A DNA stretch of 64,000 nucleotides from Todiramphus chloris collaris. Its lineage: Eukaryota > Chordata > Aves > Coraciiformes > Alcedinidae. Of this stretch, positions 11,980 through 22,660 are shown in pieces. Where the stretch lies: assembly GCA_025345505.1 (NCBI GenBank), contig JANVCC010000267.1, positions 2,259,596-2,323,595 on the forward strand, in the 5' to 3' direction. The notes beneath the pieces were generated by a model. That model had not been told where the DNA came from. It ran no database searches and worked only from the letters and a program-made list of their open reading frames with translations. The number at the start of each line of letters is the position of its first letter. Position 1 is the first letter of the stretch. The position numbers and the translations under genes were made by a program.

Positions 11980-12800
11980 CGATTTGTGCCGCTCCCCCAG
12001 GCAGCTCCGACCCCACGGGCTTGGGCAGCGGCTCCGACCCTTTTGTGCCCGAACCCGGCGCCTTGTCACCGGCCGGGAAAGGCGCTGCGCTGGGCATCCC
12101 CGGGATCACGCTGCCCGCCCGTGCCGCTTCACCCCAAAGCGACGCGCTCCGGTCTCCATCCCCGTGTCGCGACAGGCGGGGGGGAGTCGCGGCCGCTCAT
12201 CTCAACCCCCCCCCCCCCCATCCCTCCCCAAACTCCCCGCTACCCCTGTTCCCTACCCCTCCGCCCGGAGAACGGAGCTTCCCCCCATCCCATCCCGTCC
12301 CTCCCCGGCGTCCCCTCGGTCCCCAGCCGCGTGGCTTCGCCCACCTCGGGTGGCCGGCGGCTCCTGAGCGCTGCGGCGCGGAGCTCGGCGGGGCTCCCGG
12401 TGCGTGCCCGGCAGCAGCATCCCCGGCGCGCCGGCGGAGGAGGAGCCTGGAGCCCCGCGCCCGCGCATCGGCCCGCCCCGCCGCAGCCCCCGGCCTTTGT
12501 GTCCCGGCCCTCCGGGTGTCCCGGTCCCCTCCCCGGCCCCGTTCGTCGACCGCCTCCTCCTCCCACTTCCCCCCTCTCTCTCCCCCCCCCCCCCCCCCGC
12601 CGGCCTCGCTGTTTGTCCCCGCATCGTCCCCGCGGGGCAGGGGTGGGTTGGGAGAGGGAGGGGTGTATGGGGGGGACACGGACTCTTTTTCTCGCTCAGG
12701 CGGTAAAGGAGGGGAAAAGGTGAGAGGTGCTTTGCTGGATTTGGACCGTCGGTGCGGCCGTTCCGTGCCTGGCACTGGGATTCAGTCTGGCGCCTCGGAA
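11980..12800. promoter_or_regulatory. CpG island, candidate promoter or untranslated first exon
   Basis: CpG dinucleotides are frequent throughout (for example gcgcccgcgcatcggcccgc, about 12456-12475) and the base composition is far more GC-rich than anywhere else in the window. GC-box words (CCCCGCC) lie near 12475. Pure C runs interrupt it at 12206-12219 (C14) and 12582-12598 (C17). A good splice-donor sequence, AAG|GTGAGAG, falls at 12717-12726 on the plus strand, so a plus-strand untranslated first exon ending at 12719 is possible. Open frames here run on both strands, are Pro/Arg/Gly-rich and match no known protein; GC-rich DNA produces these by chance. Island status is well supported by sequence; promoter activity and direction are inference. 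Confidence 0.65.
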
Positions 12801-14222
12801 AGCGCTTGGAGAAAAGAGGCGAGAGGCCGGGGAAGGCAGCCAGCAGCCTGGGAGCTCGCCCGGCCGGGAAAGGTCTGGGCTGAAGTTCCTGTTTTGCTTG
12901 ATTTGGAGCAAGGACTTGGAGCCGAGTCTCCACTATCCCCAGTTTGGGATGAACAGCGGGCTGGGCCGGGGTGTGTCTCGCTCATGCCACGACTAGTTCT
13001 GACAGCAGCAGTAAGGACACGTTCCCCAGACCTCTGACCACGGGCAACAGAAGCGGTGGGGCTGTGGCCAGAGCTGTCCTCGGTGCAGATGAGGAAACTG
13101 AGGCACGGTACCTGCAGCTACTGTAGGTACAGGGCCAGCTGTGCTCTCAGGTGTCACCTTTCTTTGCCCAGGCTGATGCTCTCTTGAGTGGCTTTGCCTT
13201 TGCAAACAATCCACTCGCTCGTCTGCGGGTGCCCGTGTGCGCGTGTTTATCGGGCAGGAAGACAAACAAACGCAGGACAAGGGGGAGCTGAGCCACAGCA
13301 GGTTGTGCACGGGTGGCTGCTCCCATCCTGCCTCCAGCGCTGTCACGCCTGGCAGGAGTTTGCTCTGAGTACAGCCCTACCTTCGGGTACGGAGACCATC
13401 CTAAAAGCAGCAAACCTTGGTCAGCAAGGGCTGAGGACCACCTGGGGGGCTGCGAATTGCTGTACCAAGGTGCAGATGTAAAGGGATCAGCGTCCTGGCC
13501 TTGCCTTTAATGCTGAATAGGGAGGGGTGGAGGGATGCTCTTAAAGCTGGAGTGTATCTGCTAAATCATCTTCCTGAGGTGATAGAGGCTGGGTCCCTGG
13601 TACTGATTCCTGTAGCCCAGGCAGGCTGTGCTTGCCCACAGGTAAGGCCCATCCTGCTTGTGTGGGTGTGATTTTTCCAGTATCAGGAGGAAGCTGAGCA
13701 GGTACCCACACAGACCGTGACTTCCCGAGCAATGAGCAGCGTTCGGTACATCCCTGGTAGGCTGGAACCGAGCTGGAGGTGCAGTTAGATTCCCACATCC
13801 CTTTCTTCCCTGTATGTCTGCCCCTGGGGAAATCTGTTTGCCTCCTTCTTCCTCACCTAGTTGTTAATCTCTTCCTACACGGAGGCAGGTTTCCTGCCTG
13901 TGCAATCTGAGCAGGCCTGTTTGCCATCAACAGCTGACGCAGCGCTCAGGAATTCGCTGGGTGGCTGGCAGCACATCTGGACTTGCCCCATGTAAGGTGC
14001 TGTGTGGCTGTGTCCTGGTCAGGTATGCAGCGAGGGAGGCTCCCCCAGCTCCAGCACATACCTGCACCGTGCCAAGGAGGCTCCCCTGAGCCCTGTGTCA
14101 GCTTCTTGCCCCCCCTTGGCACTGAGGTGGAGTGAGGTCAAGGAAGATGCCAACCCCAGGGTGAGCTGGCACATCACGGCGGGTGCCTGGCAGGAGAGCT
14201 GCAGCTGTTCCCATCCCAAAGT
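12801..14222. other. Gene-free sequence downstream of the CpG island
   Basis: CpG density falls after about 12900. No coding exon is recognised. It includes one possible ancient repeat relic at 13086-13106. The remainder is unique GC-moderate sequence and would be an intron if the island promoter fires on the plus strand. Confidence 0.45.
13086..13106 (+). mobile_element. Short match to the L3/MIR core
   Basis: AGGAAACTGAGGCAC at 13092-13106, preceded by CAGATG, is the most conserved word of ancient mammalian/sauropsid L3 and MIR elements. The flanks do not extend the match convincingly, so this may be a small surviving piece or chance. Confidence 0.3.
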
Positions 14223-14360
14223 CCATAGAAAACATAGAATCATTGAATCTCAGAGTGGTGTGGGTGGGAAGGAACCTTTAAAGGTCATCTAGTCCAACCC
14301 CCCTGCAGGGAGTGAGGACATCTGCAACTAGAGCAGGGTGCCGAGAGTACCCCTCCTGGG
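14223..14360 (-). mobile_element. CR1 LINE 3' end fragment (minus strand)
   Basis: Reading the plus strand, the piece begins with CATAGAA repeats (the reverse of the CR1 tail). It continues with the diagnostic GGTCATCTAGTCCAACCCCC segment and then the gaggacatctgcaactagagcagg segment that precedes it in CR1. Only the terminal part of the element is present, so it is strongly 5'-truncated and non-coding. No target-site duplication is evident, which is usual for CR1. Confidence 0.9.
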
Positions 14361-14848
14361 CACAGCATTAGTGTGGGCATCCCCGCGCACACCCAGAACC
14401 CCAGCAGCAGCACAGGCAGAGGCAGAGGCAGGACCCCCAGGAATGAGAGGGCTGCAGGTCCTCGGGGTCACGGACTAAACCAGTCTCAAATCGGCCTGTG
14501 TGCTCATCAGCTGGTGGGTGCCCACGGGACGAGGCTCGTGTCTCGCAGGCGGTCACGCTGCTGTTGCCAGCCGTTGGCACAGCTCGAGGAGAGCGACTGG
14601 GGTTTGCTTTGCTCCCGCTGCCAGAGCCAGATCAGTGACCTGCCAACTGGAGCAGCGATGTCTGCTGCAGCTCTGCCTTCCCTCGGTGAGCTCCCCAGTC
14701 TCAGCCCTCGACTCCCACTATCAGAGCATTTGACACCGAGCAAAAATAGTTATGCCGGGGTGGAGCACGGGAGAAACGAGGTTTTTAGCTCTTGCACAAA
14801 CCGCAGGGCTTTGATTTATGGAGCTGGTGCTCGGCAGACGAGATCCAA

Positions 14849-14869
14849 CCCCCCCCCCCCCCCCCCCCC
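14849..14869. repeat. C21 homopolymer
   Basis: An unbroken run of 21 C is followed by T5ATTAAT. Such runs can form i-motif or G-quadruplex-like structures and are prone to length error in sequencing and to polymorphism. Confidence 0.95.
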
Positions 14870-15002
14870 TTTTTATTAATATTGTTTCCTGGCAGCTTCG
14901 TTGGTTTCTCTGCTGATTTGAGCAACGCTCCCACAATCCCGCGGGTGCCTTGTTGCCTTGAAAGCAGTCAGCTGGAATTTGCTATTTTAGGATCTCAAAA
15001 CT

Positions 15003-15068
15003 GAAGAGAGGAAGAAGAAGGAGGAGAAGGAGAAGAGGAAGGCGAAGGAGGAGGAGGAGAAGAAAGGG
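15003..15068. repeat. Purine-only (GAA/GGA)n tract
   Basis: The strand is almost entirely A and G for about 65 bases, in irregular GAA, GGA and GAG triplets. Such polypurine tracts can form triplex DNA. Read as protein it would be a Glu/Lys run, but no flanking exon supports that. Confidence 0.9.
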
Positions 15069-15127
15069 TATTCATGTGAGCACAGAGGAATGGTTTAGCA
15101 GGATTTCACTCAAGGGGAAAAGGCACC

Positions 15128-15146
15128 AAAAAAAAAAAAAAAAAAA
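15128..15146. repeat. A19 homopolymer
   Basis: A run of 19 A is followed by TTATGATTC. No upstream retrogene or SINE body is recognisable, so it is called a simple homopolymer rather than a retroposon tail. Confidence 0.9.
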
Positions 15147-16059
15147 TTATGATTCATTTTCGGTTGAGCAGAGCTGCATGTTTCTATAGTAAGTCATAAT
15201 AAAACAAGGACGCAAAGCCAAGAAGTTATTTGTACCAGATGGGCCAGAGGTTGTATCTGCAGCTTTTCAGGAATCGCCCTGACTTGGGCAGATTGTGCAG
15301 CTCAGGAGCTCAGGAGTTCAACCATCATGATGGGGGGGATGGGACAGGGTGGCAAGGGGGGGCTGCAGCCCTGCTCTGTCCCTTGGCTGTGCCCAGCTGG
15401 CTGTGGGGTTGTGCTGTCCTCCAGATCACATTGCTGCCCCGTCGGCCTCACTCTGGAGAAGCTTCTCCTGGGCTGAAACTCATCCTCCCCGACTCATCGG
15501 CCCTGTTCGTGTCAGTACTCGCCCTGTCTGCCCTGTCCTCGCCCCTGCAAACGAGTCTGGCTACGTGGCATTGCCTCACCTCCTCGAGTCACCTGGAACC
15601 CTTCCCAGGGCAAGGGAGCCCTGGAGAGTGAAGGAAGTGCCCACACGGAGATTTGGGCTATCGAGGAGTGCGGGGTGAACGTGGGGTGCTCAGGCAGATG
15701 CCCACCTATGGTCTGGGAGGGGGGCTGTCCTGCCAGCGTGGCGTGGAGCTTGGCTTTCCCCGATGCTGGAGCTGGACCCTGGCGAAAGGTCTCCCTGCAA
15801 ACACACTGCTGTCTCCTGCCCTCCTTACCAAGGAGCTTAAAAACCCCTCCCACAAAACCCAACTGAAAAAACCCAGTAAAATAATCCATTTTTTTGCACC
15901 CTCACTGCAAGCAGGTGATGAAACAGCAGCGACTTGTTTCCTTGGGTTAAATCGGGGCAGAGTGGATGAGATGCTCACCCGCCTCCCTCGAGTCTGGCAC
16001 CTCTGGCTGCTGCTGGCAGTGCCAGGACCGGTGCAGGTAGTGGGTGAGTCAGTCCCTGA

Positions 16060-16360
16060 TCCCTTCCACTTGATACTAGTCATCTTAATCACGGAGCGGA
16101 GTCATCCTGCATACAGCCCTAAGTGAATTTGCATGGGTAGATTGAATAAGAGTCCCTTCTCCCTTATATTTTAGGATAAAGGATAAGCAGAAATGACAAA
16201 GAGAGGATTTTTTTCCCTCTTTTTTCTTTTTCTTTTTTTTTGCTAGCAAATTATTTACAAATCTGTTGAAATTGGATGTAACTTAGTTCATACTAATTTA
16301 CTGCTCTGTAAGGATATTTCAGGATAATAAGATCAGTGATAAAAGCAAGAAGTGGGTGTA
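16060..16360. promoter_or_regulatory. Candidate conserved element with POU octamer
   Basis: AT-rich, CpG-poor block with a perfect POU octamer ATTTGCAT at 16127-16134. It is flanked by gatactagtcatcttaatc and, downstream, ggataaaggataag and a T-rich tract. Base composition changes sharply relative to both flanks. Enhancer function is inferred. Confidence 0.4.
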
Positions 16361-18045
16361 TTTAATGATTTTCCACCCCCCCTACAGAGCTATGAAACAA
16401 TATTGGAAGAGTGAAGCAAGCCTGGGAAAAGGAAATGAAACCACAAAGCGCTCCCGCGTGTTGGAGGGCTCAGGTGATACCCAGAGGAACAGGACGAGGC
16501 TGACAGTGGAATAAAAAGCACTTTTATTTTTGCACATGAATTTTAAATGGCAATACAGGCACTGGATGCGCAGCCAAGCTGGGAAGTGCTGGTGGCACGG
16601 GGAAGGGGCATTGCTGGGGCTGTCACCCTGGGCAGAGATCCACACGCCCTGCGTTGCTTTTTTGCCACCACACGGCTGGGGATTTCCCTTCCAAGTGGGG
16701 AGACAGTGGCAGCAGGTACAGCCGACTGCGGGTCAGCTGCCGGGGGGCTGCCCGAAGTCTGAGCCTGTTCACGATGCATATTCATCAGCTCAGCCCCGCC
16801 ACGGCCACCCCACCAGCCCGCGATGTTGGCCTCATTGTGCTGCACAAAGCTGGTTCCAGCTGGGGCCGGGGCTATTTCTTGTTTGGGTTGAGGCAGAGGG
16901 GGGATTCCATCCGGCTAATCCCCTCCAACCATACCCTTCCCTTAAGAGAAGCGACGTGGCACCCACACGAGGCTCGTCAGCTCTCCCCTCCTTGCACGCT
17001 CTGTAATTTTAGGTAGAATAAAGCCAGCCAAAGCTGGCATGAACAGTAAACTCCACGTGGCTTTCCCAGCCTAGCAGCAGACTTTCACTTGGTGAGTTCA
17101 AGCCTTCTTCACTCTCAGCTCCCTTTCCTGGAGCTCTGGGAAGCAGCCAGCATACCCTGGTTTCCAGTTTAGCAGCAAAAAGAAACCCCAAAAGGTCATG
17201 AGAAAAGTGTCTTGCAGCCAAGTTTATCAACGTAGACTGAAATTCCCTCTTACACTTCTGGGATTCTTCCACTCCTTTCCCATTAAAATTAATGATACGA
17301 GCACATCTCAGCTCCTTGGTAGCTCTTCAGCTTCTTCCTTTGCTTGATGCTAGAACAGAGACAAGCCCAGACTCTGTCCCCAGAGCCTCAGAGCAAAGTT
17401 TGCTTTCGCAGTCAAACAAAGCAGCTTCTTGTGCCCAGCGGAGTTGCAAAAGAGCGCTGCATTGCTGCGTGGTTCCCGCGATGCTAATCTGGGTAGCTGT
17501 GAGTTGGACATCCCGGCCACGCCACAAAGTCTTGCTTGTCTAGTCCAGAACTCACGCAACTGGGAATTCTTCTTCCTGGCGTCATTTTGCTGCAGGAGCT
17601 CTGATGGTAAACACAGTTTCTAGTCCTCAGGGCCAGAAGGCTGGAAAATTTGGCTCCGCGGGGCATTGGAGACCAAAGGCAAAGGCGCACGGACCCTCAG
17701 ATAGATTATCTTTCAGAGCACTGTGTGCTCCAAACCCTGCCCGTGCTTTGTGGAGGGAGCTGATGGGTGGTATCTCCATGGGTGAAGGTGGAGAGGGCGA
17801 GCGGGGTAAGGTGCGGGCAGGAGTTGGAGCCGGGCGTTACATTGGGATCAGAAACAGAAATCATCGTCAAAGCTGAACTCTTCCCAAGCCCCTGTGCTGT
17901 CCTGACCTGGAGCTTGGGGTGGGTTTCTCGCTGTGTAGAGAGGAGCAGAGGTTTTCCCTCTCGCAGCCTCTTCCTCCTGCTCCTCCCCTCCTCCTCCGCA
18001 TTACTCACTGGATTACGCAAGGCTTATCTCCCAGCGCTGCACACA
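16361..18045. other. Gene-free sequence with two small hairpins
   Basis: AATAAAA/TTTTATT with a 5-base loop lies at about 16511-16529. GCCAGC-CAAA-GCTGGC is a perfect dyad at 17023-17038, right after AATAAA at 17017-17022. No exon leads into these, so no transcript end is called. The rest is unique sequence without recognisable genes. Confidence 0.45.
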
Positions 18046-18060
18046 AACTGGTAACCAGTT
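18046..18060. promoter_or_regulatory. 15-bp palindrome, Grainyhead/CP2-like
   Basis: AACTGGT-A-ACCAGTT is a perfect 7+1+7 dyad. AACTGGT/ACCAGTT resembles half-sites of the Grainyhead/CP2 family (core AACCGGTT). The palindrome is seen directly; the factor assignment is tentative. Confidence 0.35.
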
Positions 18061-18274
18061 GGGCAGCAAGAAATATTCTGCTGGAAAAAGCAGTTTGTCT
18101 GACTCTGCCTGCCTTACTCCCAGGACTCACCCCGAATATTGTACAGGCTGTTTTCCTACCACTTACCAGGGCAAAAAGAAGAGGAAAAAAGGGCCTGGCT
18201 TTCTCCTGGGACTGTTCAATGTGCTGCTCAGCTCAGTTTGCTTCTGCTTCATTTGCCTACAAATCCAAATCCTC

Positions 18275-18320
18275 CTAAATAATTCAGCAAAGCTGCTGCG
18301 CTACAGGTCTAAATAATTCA
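18275..18320. repeat. 12-bp direct repeat 34 bp apart
   Basis: CTAAATAATTCA occurs at 18275-18286 and again, identical, at 18309-18320. The spacing between starts is 34 bases, about three helical turns. It contains an AT-rich homeodomain-like core and could be a paired factor site. Confidence 0.6.
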
Positions 18321-20139
18321 TCCTGGATCTTTGTGGAGGGAAATGTGATTACATCACCCTTCAGAGCGAAGCTTTGGGGGCTCTTCCTCTCCTTCCCAGA
18401 GCAAAGTTTCCTTCTGATCAAGCCAAGATGCTCCCGTTGTCAGGGCTGTCAGGAAAAAGCTGCTGCGTGAAGGGCTTTGAAGGGAGCTGGATCCCATGCA
18501 GCAGCCACGGGCTGGGTTCCCTCACGTCTGCCTGAAGATGTTCAGAGCAAAGCCTGGCCTCAGCCAGGACTTCCCAGCAAGAGTGGAGCAAAGCGGCTGC
18601 TCCTGGGAGCGCTGGAGCTGGGGAGTGGCACCCATGGGTGACAGCATCGCGCAGGGTGCGCTTGACACGAAGCCAGCGGGGACGCTGCTTCTTCTCCTTC
18701 AGAAGAATGGGATCCTGCTGTGCAGGGAGGGAGGTGGCTGAGAAGCCCGGTCCTGGGGCAGTGGAGGGGAAGGGAAGGGGCAGCCGTGGCGGGGTCGGAG
18801 CTGTTGTGCACGTGAAACACTCCTGTTGTCTTTTCAAATCCCTTCCTCCGGAGGTGACTCTCCCACGGGGAATCGTTGAGCAGCTCACGTCGGCAGCCAG
18901 CTGATTTCCCCGGGAGCAGACATATGTGCCTGCTTTTCTAGGGGGCTGTTTCGATTAAAAATTCCTCATCGGTGGCCAGGGCAAAGCAGAGATCATTATT
19001 AACCCAGCTGGGACGGGCTGCAGAGGGCATCTGTGGATGCGGTACCCACGCAGTTATCTCTTCAGAGTTCAGTTTCGGTGCTGGGTGTAAGTAGCACACA
19101 CTCTGCATGTATCATGCTGAAAGCATTTTGCTTAAATATTTATGAAATCCTTCCAGGCCTGACACGCAGCCAGTTCTGGAGGTGTGCAGAGCTCTGCAAC
19201 TGGTGCAGAATAGTGTCTGGCAGGGCCAGCTTGGGAAGCTTTTTGGGGTGATGCTGTGTCACGTCAGGCAAAGGAGAGCTGGATGGTTTTGTGACTTGGG
19301 AAGAGTAGAAAGAAGCAGGATGGAGACAGATGCTTTTCCCCACTCTGCCAATGCAGCCCCAGACTGTGTCCTGGACCCCAAACACATCCCAGTCTGCACC
19401 TGGACCCCGAATGTGCCCTGGCTCAGGGAGGAAAAGAGAAATGCAGCCTGAGGTTCAGACCAGGCTGAGGTTCTCTTGGAGGAAATGGGGGTGAAAGAGC
19501 TTGAGCAAAGGCAAGGGAAAAACTGATTATGCCCCTCCACTTGTCAGACCCTCTTCGTTATCCCAACCAGCAATGCCCCCTGCTCTGCAGGCTGCAAAAA
19601 AATCCCCTTAAATCCCCAGCTGGTCTCCTTGTATTTCCCATCCCCTTCTCCTCTGCAGCGCTGTGATAAAAAGCTGCTGCACGGCTCCTTTCCCCCCATC
19701 CCCTTCCTCCCCGGTGCTGGCTGTGCCTCGGCCTTATCTCTGCAGAGTAATTTGATTTTCAGGGCAGTGGAAGGGTTGGCAATTACCACAATAAAAGATG
19801 AGATTTGCAGCCGAGCTGGTGAGGGATGGTGGCTGGGCTGACACCACCATCACCCTCCTCAGGGGTTCCCCAGCCTCCTGGGCATGTGCGAGCCACGCAC
19901 CGGGGAATATTCCTCCAAAAAAACCCAGACAGGGAAGCGTCTCCCTTTCTCCTCCTGCTCCTTTGCTCTGCAGATGGGACATCCTCTTCTCACGGTCCCC
20001 TGGAGACTGGGGCTGAGCTGAGGATGCGAGAAGGAGATGCTGCTGCCCAGGGGCCCCGCACCGTGACTGTGATGTCTAAAGCAGCAGAGCAAGGACAAGA
20101 TCCCTGTTTTTTGGTTCACACGGTGTCGTTTGCTCCGCA
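18321..20139. other. Gene-free sequence with weak candidate patches
   Basis: AT-richer patches at about 18930-19010 (gtttcgattaaaaattcctc, gatcattattaaccc) and 19740-19810 (gtaatttgattttcagg, ggcaattaccacaataaaag) may be small elements. No exon or interspersed repeat is recognised in the remainder. Confidence 0.4.
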
Positions 20140-20360
20140 TCCCGGCTGCTCTTTCCCAGCCGGGCTGCCGCTCATGTTTATGGCACCCGTAAAAACCAAA
20201 TGAGCTTTGCAGTTTAGCTATGTATATTATCAGCTGTAAGCCAAGCCCCGTAAAGGAGCAAGTCCTTTGCATAATGATCACATACGTTTCTTTATGTGCT
20301 TTTATAACGTGCCAGGGCTGTGGTTACCGCAGCTCTTCACCTCGCAAAGAACAATTAGGG
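20140..20360. promoter_or_regulatory. Candidate conserved element with RUNX palindrome
   Basis: CTGTGGTTACCGCAG at 20318-20332 is a near-perfect palindrome. It holds two opposed RUNX cores (TGTGGT on plus, TGCGGT on minus). Upstream lie cctttgcataatgatcacatacg and gtatattatcagctg. The block is AT-rich with unusual word content, then gives way to a plain GC-rich flank. Function as a RUNX-responsive enhancer is inferred. Confidence 0.4.
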
Positions 20361-21189
20361 CAGCAGGAGAGGCCCTTTGGGGCTCAGTGGACCCATCCTC
20401 TGTGGAGATGCTGGTCCTTCAGTGGGAAGGTGAGCAGATCTGGGGGCACCCAGCAGCCTGGGAGGGTCTGCCCTGGGGGAACGTGGCCGGGAGGTGGGAG
20501 CCACACTATCATGGGGAGAGGAGATGTGCCAGACACAGCTGCTGCGAGGACCCCTTCCTGAAAATGATGCTCTGATGTGGCCCAGGTTGAGTTTCGTGTC
20601 AGGACTGGAAGGTACGGGGTTATAGGAGGTGCTGGAGGAAATCACAGTGTGTTTTTGTGGGGCAGGAGGCTGCAAAAGTATGGGTTTTTTTCAAATCATG
20701 ACTCAGCCCTTGTCTCTGCTCCAGTACAGTCACAGTTCAGGGTCCTCAGACCTCAGCAGAAACCAGGCAATAGCAATTATCACTCAAGGGGAGCTGGTGA
20801 TCTGTTAATTTGGGGTATGTAAAACCCCTTTGCATTTACCCTCGCCCACACCCGCAGCTGGATCCCACATCCTGCCTTGTGCCAAGGCTCCTGGGGGGCT
20901 CACAGCACTTTTTTTGGGCATCAGTTTACCCCAGCTCTCTGTGCAGGGTGGAATATTTGGGGTGCATCCACTGCAAGGAGGTAGAAAACAGCCCCGTGGA
21001 GCAGGGGACCGTTCAGCGCTGAGCTCAAAGGAGAGCTTTTTGTAATGAGTTTTTATCCCAGCTCAAATACAGGATGTTTAAACTGGGTTAAAAGGCCCCA
21101 CGGGGACAGTTTAGGGGATGCAGCTCAGGCTCCGGTGTTTCCTTTGGGGAGGAGCAGGAGTCAGTGTCTGTGAAATGGGTTTCCGAGGA
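20361..21189. other. Gene-free sequence
   Basis: No exon, repeat or distinctive regulatory word is seen. There is mild G/T skew and a few overlapping short open frames without resemblance to known proteins. Confidence 0.5.
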
Positions 21190-21370
21190 CTCGGAGAGCT
21201 CTTTGCCACCATTTGTTTATTTATTTAGAGATAGCGATTTGGCTACGCTGTTGCAAATTCGAATCCCTTAAATCAACTTCAATCACTTCCTAAACACAAA
21301 CAGTAATCCAGGGATTTACTGAGGCAGCGTCCACATAAACACAGACACAAACTGGTTTCACTAAATCAGG
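21190..21370. promoter_or_regulatory. Candidate conserved element (forkhead-like words)
   Basis: The block carries TGTTTATTTATTTAG, ccacataaacacag and cctaaacacaaacag, which are forkhead-type TGTTTA/TAAACA words on both strands. Between them are gcaaattcgaatcccttaaatc and agtaatccagggattta. The latter includes AATCC with its reverse GGATT, an OTX/bicoid-like pair. It is AT-rich against GC-rich flanks. Confidence 0.35.
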
Positions 21371-22529
21371 GCAAAAACCGAGGCAGCTTTTCTTCTCTGC
21401 TTTCTCCCCAGAGGAGTTTAAACCAGGTTTGATTTAAGCTAAGCCTGGCTGGGGGAGGCAGGAGGATTGACCCTTTCCCCATCCTCATAGCCCTCTCTGC
21501 CATCAGCAGAGCTGCAGGCTCTTGTCCCAGCTCGGTCCTGTATTTGCTCCTGGATTTGTACGACCACTGATGGTACCTGTGCCCAGACACTGGTCTGTAG
21601 GCTTAAGAGCTTGTAAGGAAATGCCATTTTTCCCCCCAAGAGCCCATCCCAGCAGCCACAGGAGCTCCGACGTGTAAGATCTGCTCTTTTGGGAGATGCT
21701 CGCCAAAGCAGAGCCATAAGCATGCAGGTGCCCCACAGTGGAATGGAAAGGGTTAACTGGGAGCAACTGGGGAATCTGTGGCACCTGGAGAGCACCCAAA
21801 GGTGGTGCAGGTGGGTGGGATGAAGCCCATAAAAGGGCTCTTGGGGAACACAGGGGGTTGGGCTGCCGGTGGGAGAGCAAGAAGCTGAGGTGAGCGTTCC
21901 TGGGTGTTCTGGTTGTTACCTGGCTGAGTTGAAGTGGATGTGGGTCAGATTTGTGTTCCTCCTGCAGCAGGACAAAGTGGTCTTCAAGCACAGAGCTACC
22001 TGAGTGTGTGGGTGTTGTTCCCTGGGTTAGGAATTAACAGCCCAGAGGGAAAAAAAAATAAAGCAGAAACAAAGATGCCAACCCTTTACCTGGCTGCTCT
22101 CCAGAGCAAGGGGAAGGGAGCTGTGGCTCTGGCCCGGAGCCCGATGCTCTCCACCTTTGGGAGGTGTGGGAGAAGGGGCACTACAAGGTGCCCTGAGGAA
22201 AAAGGGTCTGCTGTTTTCCCTGCTGGGGGTCTGTTGGCCTCAAAGAAGCGTGAGGGGTTGTGATGCTTCTTGAGCAAGAGTGGTTTGCCCTGTCTGGTTG
22301 TGCTTGGCAGCTCCGTGCAGCCAGCTGGTTAATGGGGAGAAGATCCTGGGAGAGGGGAAAGCTGACATTACTTTTTTTTTTGCTAGAAACTCAGCAAAAA
22401 GCTTATCCCTGTCAGCCCCTTCTCACACCAAGTGGTTATGGGGGTGGTGCTGGTGTGGGGGAGCTGGTGTAAGCCTCAGCATGCCCTAGGAGAGTAATTT
22501 TGGGATGGATGTTCCATCAGCTCCAATTG
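21371..22529. other. Gene-free sequence
   Basis: A8-A9 and T9 runs occur at about 22051 and 22372. No coding exon, RNA gene or interspersed repeat is recognised. Confidence 0.5.
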
Positions 22530-22660
22530 TCTTGGGTCTTTCCATTAAAACTCTTATCTATTGCTTGCCCTGTGATAAAGATTTGTGTCTTTGCAAAAGG
22601 GTCCATCTCACATAAAAAGCTGCATTGAGGAGATGCAAATATGATTATGCAGGGTTGTGG
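22530..22660. promoter_or_regulatory. Candidate element with octamer and GATA words
   Basis: A perfect octamer ATGCAAAT lies at 22633-22640, followed by atgattatgca. Upstream are cttatct and tgataaag, GATA-type words on opposite strands. The short block is AT-rich with no simple repeat. Confidence 0.35.

Larger units (their letters stand above)
14361..16059. other. Gene-free sequence with several low-complexity runs
   Basis: Apart from the C21 run, purine tract and A19 run listed separately, the stretch is unique sequence without exon signatures. A G-rich spot lies at 15329-15360. No regulatory block stands out. Confidence 0.5.

Noticed and set aside
11811..13037. Longest open frame (about 408 codons, plus strand) across the CpG island
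   Set aside because: It is Pro/Arg/Gly/Ser-rich, crosses two C homopolymers whose length would have to be exact, overlaps similar frames on the opposite strand, and resembles no known protein. GC-rich DNA lacks stop codons by composition.
15128..15146. Poly-A tail of a processed pseudogene or SINE
   Set aside because: Upstream sequence is a purine tract and unique DNA, with no retrocopied gene body or SINE promoter.
17017..17038. AATAAA followed by a hairpin as a transcript end
   Set aside because: No upstream exon or coding sequence; AATAAA is common by chance in AT-rich DNA.
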